Source: Tenebrio molitor (Eukaryota; Arthropoda; Insecta; Coleoptera; Tenebrionidae). Taken from it: a DNA stretch of 64,000 nt. Made by a program: the position numbers and the translations under genes. The stretch lies in assembly GCF_963966145.1 (NCBI RefSeq), contig NC_091047.1:10106001-10170000 (forward strand), read 5' to 3'. Below, piece after piece: positions 22,390-34,046 of this stretch (position 1 is the stretch's first letter; the number at the start of each line of letters is the position of its first letter). Under the pieces are notes generated by a model, which was not told the DNA's origin, searched no databases, and saw nothing but the letters and a program-made list of their open reading frames with translations.

Positions 22390-22591
22390 CGCGCATAAAC
22401 ACATTACACATAAACACGAGCGGCGAAGGAGCGAGTGCTTCATTTGCGCGAATCTATCGAATACGTCTTGTCACATCGAAGTTTGTACAATATTTTTTGA
22501 AACGAACATCATGTCTGATTTGTCTTTTATCCTTTGTGAATAGATGGCGCTTCTTTCTCCATGCGCTGTCGATCGAATTAATAACCATTTA

Positions 22592-22802
22592 AAGTCGACT
22601 CAAGTTGCAAAAAACCACTTGTCATTTGCAACGGCATTTTTTCAATATTTTTAAACCAAGTAAAGGCACAAAAAGGCCAGAAAATCATAGTTTGGATTGA
22701 ATATTTTCCATATAAGTACAGTTTTAAAGTAATTTCAAACGACTAATGCCATAAAATTGCTGTTGCAAATCCAAATTGGTTTTTTGCAACTTGAGTCAAC
22801 TT
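22592..22802. mobile_element. MITE family with TTGCAAAAAACCACTT ends, copy 1
   Basis: Inverted ends AGTCGACTCAAGTTGC and GCAACTTGAGTCAACTT, with TTGCAAAAAACCACTT pairing just inside. Total length about 210 bp. The second copy at 23843-24051 is collinear throughout. Confidence 0.85.
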
Positions 22803-23510
22803 TATGTATTTTTACTCTTTCTAAATTTTCAACATCCAAATGGAGAAATGGCGTTTTGTAAAGCAGAGTTTATTATTATGTATCAAGTTAAATTATTTTC
22901 AGAATGCTCAAAAAGGCGAATACTTTTTGAATAATTTTGAAGCACTAGTGCGCGAAATCGACGTTCGCGGTTGACTGTTGATGTCACGAAATGTCATTTT
23001 GAAGGTAGCGAGTTCAAAAAAGTTATTTCCACCCTAATGCATTAAAGTGGTTTTTTTTCCAAATAAAATAAATAAAATTTCCATACGGTTCGTCTTTATT
23101 CTTGAGATCTGTGTCAGTAAAAAAATTTCCCACTACATATATGCATGTGAAAACTTCATTATAAAATATGATTGATAAAATTGTATGTATTCAGTATCTA
23201 TCGTGTCTAAAAGGATTTTTTTTTCCCATTAGAAATGAATACTTTTTCTTAAGCCCACCCAACATGTCTTCGTTACTTGCACATGCGTCATCCCCTGCTG
23301 CAAATATTTGTTAGTCTATTAGAAAATATGCAAGATACTTTTGACGCTTATAACTGGAGTAAAGGACCGATTATGTAATGGCTAACAAATAAAAAAGTAA
23401 GGATTTCAGACTTTCGGAGCTTCTTTCTTTCTACAAAGATATTTATTAATTTACAGAATATTAACGATTGGAAGGGATTTACACACAACTTTTAGAACTT
23501 TAAGTGCGTC

Positions 23511-26500
23511 ATGGCTCATCCAGAAGAGCACGAGTTGAGACAGGAAGGAGGCGAGGAAGGACTGACACAAGACCTGAACGCATTAAGAGACCAAGTTAAC
23601 GCAATTAAGGAGCGCATTTCCATCGCAATCAATGATAACAGGACGATGCATTTAAGGGTTAAGATGAAAACGCAGCAGGTACTCAGACAAGTGGACCACG
23701 AATTTGAACAGTAAGTAATAATTGTTATTAATTAAAAATGATTTAAAACAGTTTAGCAAGTACATTAACAGCAAAATCTAGATTTTTCGTCCATTTTTTT
23801 TCTTTATTCACCTTACTGCGAGCCGTGCCGTAAAACATCTATAGTTGACTCAAGTTGCAAAAAACCACTTGTCATTTGCAACTGCATTTTTTTCATATTT
23901 CTGAACCAAATAAAGGCACAAAGGGACCAGAAAATCATAGTTTGGGTTGAATATTTTCCATATAAGTACAGTTTTAAAGTAATTTCAAATGACTAATGCC
24001 ATAAAAGTGCTGTTGCAAATGCAAAGTGGTTTTTTGCAACTTGAGTCAACTTTATACTCCATTCTTTATCTTGGTGAGTGGTCGATGCGATCAAGCAAGC
24101 CATGGGTAGCTTTGTAAGTTTTACTTTTTCCACCAAATGTGTGTGTGGTGTAAATCAAATATTAACTGTCATCGGTGTCATTCAGATTCAGAGTCTTCGT
24201 CAAGCATTTATGTCCAAATCTCGCGATCTTATGTCGCGAAATGAAAATATATAAGCCGTACACATCGATTCTTAAATTTAACCGTTCCCGGTCTGAAAAT
24301 TATCGGCGCGTCCGTCGTCGGTCAATCCGACCGAACATTCAACATTATTCCCGTCCCGTGCCGGGTGCCGGGCAATATTGCAAAGACGTTTGGGTTTGAA
24401 AAATTAACCGGATTATTAAACCATAAACCGGACCTAATTTCACCGGAGATTGTGTGGTCGGTCTAGAACATTTTGAAATTCCCAAGTAAGTTATGAAAAT
24501 TTTAGTAAACGATGTGATGTGAAGATGACACGTTTGAGGTTATGTCCCGATGCGTGTGAATCATGAGCAATTCAACCTGGAAAATCATAAATAGAAAGAC
24601 TTTGCGGCGTCTCTGTAAGTACAGTGGGGAGCACGGAATTTCGCACGCCAATTTGTACGTCATTAAAAAAAAACTATCTAGTCTAAGCTTTATTGTCATT
24701 ATAATCAATAATGAGGTGGGATACGCATGATATATGTGATCATGACTGATGTTTCACCTAAACTGTCACGAAACTGCCGCCAGTAGGTATCTCATTTTAA
24801 TAAAATTAAGTCAGTGAAATGTCCAATGTGTGCGAAATTCCGTGCTCGCCACTGTACATTATTGTAATATTTGAATATTTTTCAACAACTACCAACGCAC
24901 TTTTCCATGGGAACTTTCAAAAATCCCTAAATTCAACTTGACGGCTGAAAATTTTCCTAAGACCACTCACCAAGATAAAGAATGGATTATATTACAATTG
25001 GTTGCAAAAAAAAACGGAAACTGTCAGAATAAAATTGACACATTTTTACAATTTTTCCATAGGAGAAATAGGTTCGAATTAACGTCAAAATTCAATGACA
25101 TTTTTTTAAATTCTTTGATAGGTATTGTGAAGTAGACAATTAGTTGACAAATGGACAAAATCAAATTTACATTAGAAAAATTTTCGTTTCCCGATTTTTT
25201 TGCAACCAACTGTACTATCGGCGCCAACGAAATGTGAACGAATTTCTGGTGCCATAGAAACGTCTTCTGTTTTGTTCTACATTAAATAAAACTTTGTTCA
25301 GTGGCGTACTATATGTATGAAAGTTAAGAAAAGATTTCTACATATTACCTATAACTTTCTATTACAATTTTACAATTTTCCTCGAGTTTGGTAACAGCCC
25401 TCGCTTTTCCCATATCGGTCAAATGTCGTGGCATGTATATTGTTTAAAAATAAATTAAATCTGTTGACAAATTATGTTTGTGAAAATTGTCACAAATCTG
25501 ACACATTAACGCACGCCTATGATTGATGCTACAACACACACTAGGAAAATTTGGCGTTCACATTTCGATAGCGCCGATAGTACCACAAGGCGTGTGGTAA
25601 AATAAGTCATTAGGTACTATGAAATGTATGTATGTATGAAATGCGCGTGATAAATACGGGGTGATCAAGAATGACTGAGTCTGTTGGTAACAATGAAATT
25701 TGGCAAATTTAAAATTTACCAACGAAGGTTCATTTTTGTAATAGTATAAACATAACCTGCATAACCAAGAATGTTTTTAATGTCATCTCAAGTTAAAAAA
25801 TCCGGTCAGTGCGTGGTCAGTGCCAATTAATAGACAAAAATCACCAGTATTTTCAATTGTTTCATTGCCAACAGACTCAGTCATTGTTGATCACGCTGTA
25901 GAAGGATATATTGTTGATAAATATACAGTGTGTCCAAAAAGTCTGGAAACACCCCAATAAAATATTAACGAATGATTTTCGAGAAAAACGCAAAAACAGG
26001 TGAATTAGCGTTTTCAAAAAGCTTTCCGTTGATGGTATCTGTTTGCTGTTTTTGATGACTTTGAAAGAGTTATGACGTCATCAGGGGTTTTTTAAATGGC
26101 AATGTCGCATTTTTACTACCGTTTTCAATAGATCTTTTAATTGTCTACCCGACGGTCAAAAAGTTTTCAATTTAGGTACGGTCGGTGGACAAATAAAACT
26201 GGGACACTTAAAATTTAATCCATGTAAATCAGACCATTGAATTGTCAATATATCTCTCAGTGTCTATATAATATGTCATACCAAAGTTAACCTATTTGTC
26301 ATAAAGCCGTAATTAAACGATGCAAATTTGTAAGTTTTGACTTATGTGATTGTCATTTTTGTCCCAGTTTTATTTGTCCATCGACTGTACATAAGAAATT
26401 TTCTGAAAAAACCTAATTTGTTTTTTCAAGGTCATCGAAAAGACCAAAAAGAAAATATCAGCAGAAATCTTTTTTAAAACACTAATTGACCTGTCTTTAG

Positions 26501-27893
26501 ATTTTTTTCAAAAATTATGCGTACGTTTTCAGACTTTTTGGACAACTGTATAAGTCCGGTAAACACTTTTTGCAGATACAGAGCTGAACTAAGAAGACGA
26601 AGGATAGAAGTTATAAACCGAATTCGCCAAGAACAACATTCAAGAATTTCTTCTCTTCAAACACAAGTACAACAACTTACGAATGTCTCTGAGAGACTTG
26701 TTTACGTTGGCAAAAATCTGCAGACATACACAGCAGGCAACGTCAGACAAAACATCATAATAAACGAAATTGCAAACGATGAGCTGAATCATCTTAGAAA
26801 TTTATCGGTCGAACCCTGCGTGAGTGATTATTTAGAGTTCATACCTTGCAACAGAAGAATAATAGCGTCGTTGGGCCGTCTAGAGGCACCAATAAACCTG
26901 TACAGATTGGAAGCAATTGGTCCCAGACCACAGCTACCAACACCATCAGCCGAAGGAGAACCATCAACTTCCGGTGCCCAAGCACTTGCGCTCCCGAATC
27001 AAATTCCCAATGGTCACATGTCCCTCACACTTCTCCGCAACGAGTCGGGACGTCCGTCGTTGATCTTCGGTAGACCAGGAAGCAACGACGGCGAGCTTCT
27101 TCGTCCTTGGGGCATCTGCTGCAACAAGTTGGGACATTTCATAGTTTCCGATCGTTGCAACAATCGCATCCAGGTTTTCGACACCGATGGTAGATTCTTG
27201 TACAAATTTGGCAGCGCAGGAGAGTACTACGGACAATTCCAACGTCCAGCAGGAATCACCGTCAACGTCGACAACCAGATCGTCGTGTGCGACAAGGACA
27301 ACCATCGCATACAGATTTTTACGATGGAAGGAAATTTCCTCGGTACTTTTGGCAGCAAAGGATCGGACAACGGGAAATTTTTCTACCCCTGGGACGTGTC
27401 CTGCAGCACTACTCGCAAGATCGTGGTCTCCGACAGTCGCAACGATCGTGTTCAAGTCTTCACCGCTACCGGAGAGTTCATCAGCAAGTTCAGCAACAAA
27501 CAACGCAACTGTTACTTCCCATTTGAATTTCCGAGAGGCGTTTGTTTTGCTCCTGATGAAACCATCGTGGTGTCCGATTTTAACAACCATCGCATCGTGT
27601 TCCTGCAGAAAAGATTTCAAAGGACGCAGTACTGGGGAGGACAGGAAGGAGATGGGGACTATCAGTTTTCTAGGCCCCAAGGAATTGTTATTGACGACAG
27701 CGGCAACATCGTCATTGCAGACTCGAAAAATAATCGCATTCTAGTATACGACAGATTTGGTGGATTTCAGTACAAGTTTGGTCGATGTGGCACGGCCCCA
27801 GGTGCCTTCTCGAGACCCCAGGCTATTTGTTTGACGCCGGCTGGAAGAATTGCAGTGGTCGATGGGGAAAATAACAGAATACAAGTTTTTTGA
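23511..27893 (+). CDS. NHL protein without B-box, wech/TRIM71-like (paralogue 2)
   Basis: Two exons, 23511-23710 and 26576-27893, give 505 residues. The junction ACA|GTAAGT...TTTTGCAG|ATAC is the same site and phase as in paralogue 1. Residues 1-67 keep the end of the B-box region (HPEEHE aligns with HPKEHT) and the coiled coil. The C-terminal half (about 225-505) is a six-bladed NHL propeller with repeated RPxGI and NxRIQVF motifs. The zinc ligands are missing; upstream of ATG, in frame, AAG TGC GTC still encodes the last B-box Cys neighbourhood and is preceded by TAG. An upstream exon is possible but not seen. The 2.9 kb intron is full of transposons. A longer frame starting at 26517 reads through intron and MITE sequence and should not be used. 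Confidence 0.83.
23843..24051. mobile_element. MITE family with TTGCAAAAAACCACTT ends, copy 2
   Basis: Collinear with 22592-22802, with the same inverted ends. It lies inside the intron of NHL paralogue 2, about 130 bp after the donor. Confidence 0.85.
24622..24854. mobile_element. Tc1/mariner-type MITE, copy 2
   Basis: Same ends as 183-394, TA-flanked (24620-24621, 24855-24856). Relative to copy 1 it carries about 16 extra bp around GAGGTGGGATACGC and small indels. Located in the intron of NHL paralogue 2. Confidence 0.85.
24995..25212. mobile_element. TA-flanked MITE, 218 bp
   Basis: Ends CAATTGGTTGCAAAAAAAAA and its complement TTTTTTTGCAACCAACTG, with TA on both sides (24993-24994, 25213-25214). 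A related, end-trimmed copy lies at about 38225-38357 (shared GTGAAGTAGACAATTA and AATGGACAAAA blocks). Confidence 0.8.
25215..25580. mobile_element. TA-flanked MITE, 366 bp
   Basis: Ends CTATCGGCGCCAACGAAATG and CATTTCGATAGCGCCGATAG are inverted. The left TA (25213-25214) is the same dinucleotide that closes the previous element; the right TA is 25581-25582. No coding capacity. Confidence 0.8.
25657..25898. mobile_element. TA-flanked MITE, 242 bp
   Basis: Ends CGGGGTGATCAAGAATGACT and the complement of CAGCGTGATCAACAATGACT, followed inside by GAGTCTGTTGG on the left and CCAACAGACTC on the right. TA at 25655-25656 and 25899-25900. Confidence 0.8.
25926..26548. mobile_element. Mariner-like MITE abutting an exon
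   Basis: Ends CAGTGTGTCCAAAAAGTCTG and CAGACTTTTTGGACAACTG, with TA at 25924-25925 and 26549-26550. It contains a second element nested at 26179-26387. Its right end lies 27 bp before the first base of the NHL exon, so the end of the intron has been rebuilt around it. Confidence 0.8.
26179..26387. mobile_element. Nested MITE, 209 bp
   Basis: Ends CGGTCGGTGGACAAATAAAA and the complement of CAGTCGATGGACAAATAAAA, with ACTGGGAC inside both. TA on both sides. It inserted into the element spanning 25926-26548. Confidence 0.8.
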
Positions 27894-28207
27894 AACGCTC
27901 TTGTCACAACCAAGGTATATATTTCAGGTGTAACGTTTTCATCACAAGTTTTTTGAAGTGCTCTTGTCGCAATCAAGGCATACATCTCAGGTCTAACGTT
28001 ATCAACAATTTTTTTGAAGTGCTCTTGTTACGATCAAGGCATCATTCTCAGTTGTAACGTTCTAGTGTAGTTAATCAATCAATACAAGTTATTTATAGTG
28101 CTCTTATCGCAATCAAGGCATATAACGTTATCAACAATGTTTTTAGAAGTGCTCTTGTCATGATCAAGGCACCATTCTCAGTTGTAACGTTATAGTGTAG
28201 TTAATCC
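27881..28207 (+). repeat. About 61-63 bp tandem repeat spanning the NHL stop codon
   Basis: Five diverged units start near 27881, 27944, 28005, 28084 and 28135. The core is a GAAGTGCTCTTGTCGCAATC-like block followed by AAGGCAT and TAACGTT. The first unit includes the last coding codons and the TGA of NHL paralogue 2. Units 3 and 5 share an extra GTTCTAGTGTAGTTAATC-like tail. Confidence 0.85.
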
Positions 28208-29095
28208 GCTATCTCAGTAATAATAATAGCCAAGAAAAGTTAGTTATTTACTTTGTTTTAGTTAGAATAGTTAAATAGCAAATAGGCACGATTGCTGCTT
28301 GCTATTCCATATAACTATAGGGATATTAGACTGATTATCAAACCTATTGAGACTGAGTACTAAGACTGACCGTAAAGTTAAGTAGAAAATATTTTATACT
28401 TTTTAACTTTTGATAACTATAATATACAAAGCTTAAAAAAGTTAACTAATTCTGATAAAACCTTGTGACAAATGTAACTCCAGTATGAATGAAATTAAGA
28501 CGATGCCAAAAGTTATGTAATGAAAATTGAAGTCATTGTCGTAGACACTATATTAATTATTTGCTGTGAGACATGCTATAAGCGAAGCAGTACCTACAAT
28601 GTTGAGATGATAAGATGGTTCAACACACTCTTTGCTTTATTTGAATGTACGTACCTTTTTGTTTTTGCGGGAACTGTGATAGTTGTAACATTTCATTATC
28701 TTAACGTAGCCCACACAAATAACAGGATAAATGTATTGTGTAGTAAATTTTGTTTGACTAATTTTATTGTAACTAACAAGGTTTGAAGTGAGATGTTCAC
28801 ATAATGAACTAAAAATTAGCATGTGTAAGTTTTCAAAAATACTCTATAAATTAAATTTGTATTTTATAGTTCTTGGTACTAATTTAAAAAATCAAAAAAA
28901 GAGTAACGTGACTACGTAGCAATCTTTTCATAATCTTATGACTTCGATTACTAGATTATCTTTGTAACTTACATTTAAGCATAATTTTTGTTGTATTTTA
29001 TTTGTTTATGCGTATGGATACATATACATTATGTTATCTACATTTTATATTTTTATACACCTTCCTGGTGCAATTTGTGTAATAAATAGTTCCTA
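28208..29095 (+). promoter_or_regulatory. Distal 3' UTR of NHL paralogue 2
   Basis: Contains the 26-nt block (28697-28722) shared exactly with the 3' UTR of paralogue 1, and a terminal AATAAATAG near 29080 that may be the polyadenylation signal. Open frames here are short and unlike proteins. Confidence 0.55.
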
Positions 29096-32000
29096 TTCAC
29101 ACGTTGTTGTTTATCAGATCCTTTCATGTCGAATTATTAAATACGTAACCCAAAAAAATAATAAGTAAAACAAATGGGTGGGAAGATAACAAAATAATCC
29201 GTTGCTGGATACCTACTGATCTGTTAAAGAAATTAAATTTATTGCAGCTAAAGTTATATTGTTTTCATTCGGTCACTTCGTTCAGCTCACGATTGTATTT
29301 TTTATTTGCAATTTAGTAGATAAAACGTTAAAAATCCACAATACAACTAAATGGTGTTGACGTTTTTGTGCACTTTATGTAACCAAAATTCCGCAAATTT
29401 TCACAATTCATTTTATTTTCGTCTTTAGTTCTTTTATCAGTTACAAAACTAATAATTGATTAGCTTTGATGATTTGAAATTTCCAATTTTCAAATCTACG
29501 TCACAATTGCAGTAAATAATGTACACTTAGGTATATTTGACATGAGCGAATATGTCGGAATTATTTTTTTATTAAATCTACTAGAATAACTGCACGAAAC
29601 TATGCAATAACAAACTGTTTTTAACTTGTGATTTTATCGATTTGTTAAAACTCTCATTTAGAAAGGTGTCGAATTTAGAACACCAGTGGTGGCGAATCTA
29701 GTAATTGAGTGAGTAAGCCAAAGTAGTAATTCCACAAAAATTGTGTTACATACACTGTTTAGTGTATGATGTACAGTCGAGAGCAATACATTTTGATCGT
29801 CAAGGTCATTCTTTGACGCAATCGAAAATGCTCCATTGTAAAACAGTCGTAAATATCATAACCTATCGTCATGTTGCATGACATTAATTGTCATTTTTTT
29901 CTCATTCTTTTGACACTTTGTTGACATGGGCACAATCAGGCAGGGAATTTTTTTAAATTTGTGACAATGTAACCAAATTTTGACATGACACTGACGACCA
30001 AAATTTATTGCTCGCGACAGTACATTACTTCCGTAAATACTTTATTATTATTACTGCTTCATATTAAATGTAAATAATTTATTTATCCGGCAATACTATT
30101 CTATTATATCTAAATGTCTTCTTTCTTCTTTGTTACATTTTTAAAGGCAACGTAATAGGTTTACGTTGCCTTCAACATTATTCACTGTTGCCAATAGAAT
30201 ATTATACAATGAACGTGTGTAATGATGGCTATTACCTCCAAGAATAAACTTTCAGCAAGAGCCGCAGGTGAGTGCTGTAATCATCCGAGTGGGTAATTCT
30301 ACGACGGACGTACAAATCTCGTAATTTCCACTATCAAAATCCATTCTTACTACTTTTTTAAACAAAAACACAGCACACAGACTCTCGAATTATGACATTT
30401 CAAAATAAATATAAGATATGAATGTTGTGATATATTATAGCAACTTCACAGCCTATGCCATAATTTGCTAATGTAATTTTGCGAGCAGCCACAATCCGTG
30501 TGGTAATGAATCATTACTTAAGACCGTGTGTAATGAACATCATTTCACTAACAAAATATATATTTCAAAAATTTTTTGTTTCTTAGCTTTTATGAAAATT
30601 TTGCAGTATTCATAACGTCACAACATCCAATAATCGTTTGTATTATACCAATATTTTTTTCATCATTTCAAAAACTAGAACTCGTTTTGAAAAATTGAAC
30701 ATTTCCGACTTTGGACTTTCACTTCATTAATCAAATATGCTTCCCTTCAACGATTTATTTACTCTATGGCTTAATTGCCTCTATTTTAAAAACTAAGTTA
30801 TATGAATAATTACATGAGTTATTTAAAAATTTTGTCATATTACGTGTCAGATTTGCGACTGTTATAATTGGGTAGGTATAATCAGAATGTTCACATGACA
30901 ACCTCAATTAATATGTTAGGAAAATGATTTTTCCCAAAAAAATGACACTTCTAGTACTTCCAATTAACTTGTTACTTCTATATTTTATTCGTCATCATCA
31001 CTTCTTCAAGTTCATTAACAAAAACTAAAATCTGTTGCTGGTATTTTTTATTACCAATCTTAATCGTCAATAAATCAAAAGAAAGAAGTTTAAAATTCCT
31101 TCTACAGACAGCGTTGCTTGACATTTAAAACCCCGGTTCTGAAAAGTTACGAACAATTAAACGAGTCCTTTTCAAGCAAACTCGTGAAAATGACGTTTAT
31201 TTAAAAATACCAATTACATAAATTTAAAACAATTTTACGAATTTTTCTAATTAACAAAATTTAGAGTGAAAAGACTATGTAATGGGTATAAATGCAGAAT
31301 GTGTTGTCTTCTTACAAGGCGTCCTGTGTGTTACTTTCTAAAACCACATTATTTATTTTCCCGTCCAGACTCGTTCTAAACTAACATTGACTCAAATTTC
31401 CTAAAAGTTAAATCATCCAACACTCGCGATTTTGACAATAATATCACTAGAAGTGTAACAGGAAATTATGTAAAATACATTTTTTAAATGGGAGGTTATA
31501 TAATAAGATTCAACCATAACGCGTTTCCATGTCACAATAAAGACAAATAATTTAATTAAATAATACAAATGGATTTATTGATTATGAACGTCAATTTTTA
31601 ATGGTTTTATTTTAGACTTGAAACTGTAAATAATTGTAAGCCAATTAAAAAAATAGGTAATAAATTGTCATTGGCATTGAGTAAATCTAAATTCAACAAG
31701 CAGATTATTTTTTAACCATTTAATAATAAAAAAAGGAGAACAGTAATAATCATTTAACTTTGTTAGTTCTAACAGTTAACTCTCACGTCATTAATTCAGA
31801 CTATTTAAAAGTTATTAAATCATGTGTTATGTATTTTATTTGTGATCATTGAATATTACCAAATTACTTTTTTCTTTTAGTAATAATTTTTCCTAAATTC
31901 TTTCCTAATTTAAATTTTATTTCAAAAAATAAAAGAAATATTACTAGAAATTTCAATCAAAATACCTTAAATTGTTTTCAGTTAATCTTATTAAGTAATG

Positions 32001-32530
32001 CAAAAAAAGAAACATTCTTCAATCATATTTTTAACTTAATTTTTTTACGGTATCCTAACAATAAATTATAGAGGCATTATTTAACTTTTTACGATCCCTT
32101 TAAATAGTATATTATTTACGATATAAGTATCGTAACTTGTCATATTACTACACAAGATAAGAAAATTATTCACTCAACGAGGCCACAGGGCGGATCTCGT
32201 ATTGTAATATGAATTTACGATACGACTATCATATGCTTTATTCTTAATCAATTATTATCGTAAGAAACAATTAGTAGATGATAAATAAAAATATTACACA
32301 AACTAAAGTAGCAAAGTGATAGGCTGCAGGCGTTTTTTAATTCTGTCACGGTTCTGTCACCAATCACCACTAGTAAAACGAGTGATACATTCGAAGAAAG
32401 TATTTCCTAGGACATCGAGATTGCCACAAATGAGGTTATTGAAACTTTGATACTAACGAAGTCACGATAAATATAAAAAAAAATATCAGTAGTGGCATAA
32501 CGACATTCAAATGAATGTCGTTAAAATTTA
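29096..32530. other. AT-rich gene desert
   Basis: Apart from the MITE at 29774-30020, no gene, RNA or strong repeat was recognised. Long A/T-rich stretches and no convincing open frames. Confidence 0.5.
29774..30020. mobile_element. TA-flanked MITE, 247 bp
   Basis: Ends CAGTCGAGAGCAATACATTT and the complement of CTGTCGCGAGCAATAAATTT, then GATCGTCA against GGTCGTCA. TA at 29772-29773 and 30021-30022. Confidence 0.8.
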
Positions 32531-32579
32531 AGCTCAAAAAAATGTTCAACTGATTTTTCCAATTTCGTTTTCAAATGCA

Positions 32580-33110
32580 ATGAATAAACAGTCTGCGCTA
32601 AAAAACAGGGGTGGTCCGCGGACAGCACGTACTGTTGTAGTGCAAGAAAAAATATTGAATGCTTCAACATCGACCATCAAAAGAATTCTGGGCCCAATCC
32701 TGTTACCAGAGAATACACTGTTACCACCTCGATTGATTGTTCAGCATTGTCATTTTAGAAGACCAAGACCTTGTCATTGAAACTCAGCTGAATATGTGGT
32801 TTGTGTATAATGAAGCGCCCCCATATTTTGGTCTTATGGTGGGCGACCATTTGGATAACTTTTATCTAAAATGGTAAATAAATCGTGGCAGCTTGTTCCT
32901 GAGCCTCCCAGATACCTTATTTAAACTTTCTTCATTTTTGCTGTGAGCGTATTTAAAGAATTTCTTTTATGTAGCAGAAGTAAGAAAAGAACCACATGAG
33001 AAAATTAGGTACCATTCAAATGAAATTAGAGAAAACCGAGGCATGTGATGGAGAGTGCAGCAATTCTCCGTGCATCGTGCACCGGCATCCATTAGAAAAG
33101 GAGGTGTTCC
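32580..33110 (+). pseudogene. Decayed DDE transposase
   Basis: The first frame reads GGPRTARTVVVQEKIL, resembling the helix-turn-helix linker of Tc/IS630-like insect transposases. About 210 bp on, MWFVYNEAPPYF resembles the conserved WFQHDGAPPH catalytic block, here with the Asp replaced. Further on, a frame with NEIREN and ESAAILRASCTGIH resembles the C-terminal part. Stops and frameshifts lie between the pieces, and the middle is deleted. Non-functional. Confidence 0.6.
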
Positions 33111-34046
33111 TATTGACTTATTGACACATATAAATATGAAACAATAAATCTTTATCTTTCCATGTTTAAAATTAGTTTTCTAAAGTTTGGTTTTGGAAGA
33201 TTTGGTTTGGTTCTTGTATTGTAGATTGTTTGTTTTTGTAAGTATAATCTATTAAGTCGTACAGAACTAAATAAAATTGTTTTAAACAGTTACCACGTAC
33301 ATATTTATTTAAATATTTGAAAATGAATTGATTGTGCGAACAAAAATTCGAACTTTCATCGCCTTTTAAGCCTAAACAACGTGAATGCATTTTCTATACC
33401 TATGAGGTCACAAATTTATATATTTAGTATGGGTTTTTCAAAGCTGTAAAGAATCACTTATTATACGCTGCAGATCCGGAAGTTCTTACAAACACCCACT
33501 CAGGAATACTTATATTACTTCCACTGTAAAGCCTCCCTCACATCTTCCAAAATTGATGAATAAAAGACCTGTTTGAAAATGTCTCCTTTCCAGTCTACAG
33601 CACACACCTGCACGGTAGTTCGATCCAAATACCATTTCACTTTTGTGCCTCTGGCATCGGCAAACCTTGTTTTTTATTTTCCATTATTTACTTTTACTCC
33701 CATTTAATTGTACCAAACTAACGTGACATCACAAATTCATTTTTCAAAGACGATCTACAACGCTCCAAAAACTTTACCGATAATTTAGCCGCTAATAATG
33801 CTCGTTATGTTTTATTACATAATATCAATTATTGCGGCCTAATTGTGCAGATATGTAACCTTACGGACCAAATATTTCTACAAGATTATTCAAAAAAGAA
33901 GAGGAAAGTAAAGGCGCTGGACGGTCCCCACTATATCGATATGCTTTCTTGTACGAAGTTATTTAGATACGAATTTCTCTGGTAAACGTTGTGTTGTGAT
34001 TTTGAACCGGTGTGTGATAGATACATTGTAGGAACTAGTAGTTATC
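33111..34046. other. Spacer and likely 5' flank of the cuticle gene
   Basis: No coding sequence recognised. The last 150 bp should hold the promoter and 5' UTR of the gene starting at 34047; no canonical TATA box is obvious, only CTATATCGATAT near 33930. Confidence 0.4.

Noticed and set aside
26517..26575. Open frame extending the NHL exon upstream to an ATG at 26517
   Set aside because: These residues read through a MITE end and the intron. The acceptor at 26574-26575 matches the splice site of paralogue 1 in position and phase.
26964..27680. 238-codon minus-strand frame over the NHL propeller
   Set aside because: Antisense of a repetitive coding region; no domain or start context supports it.
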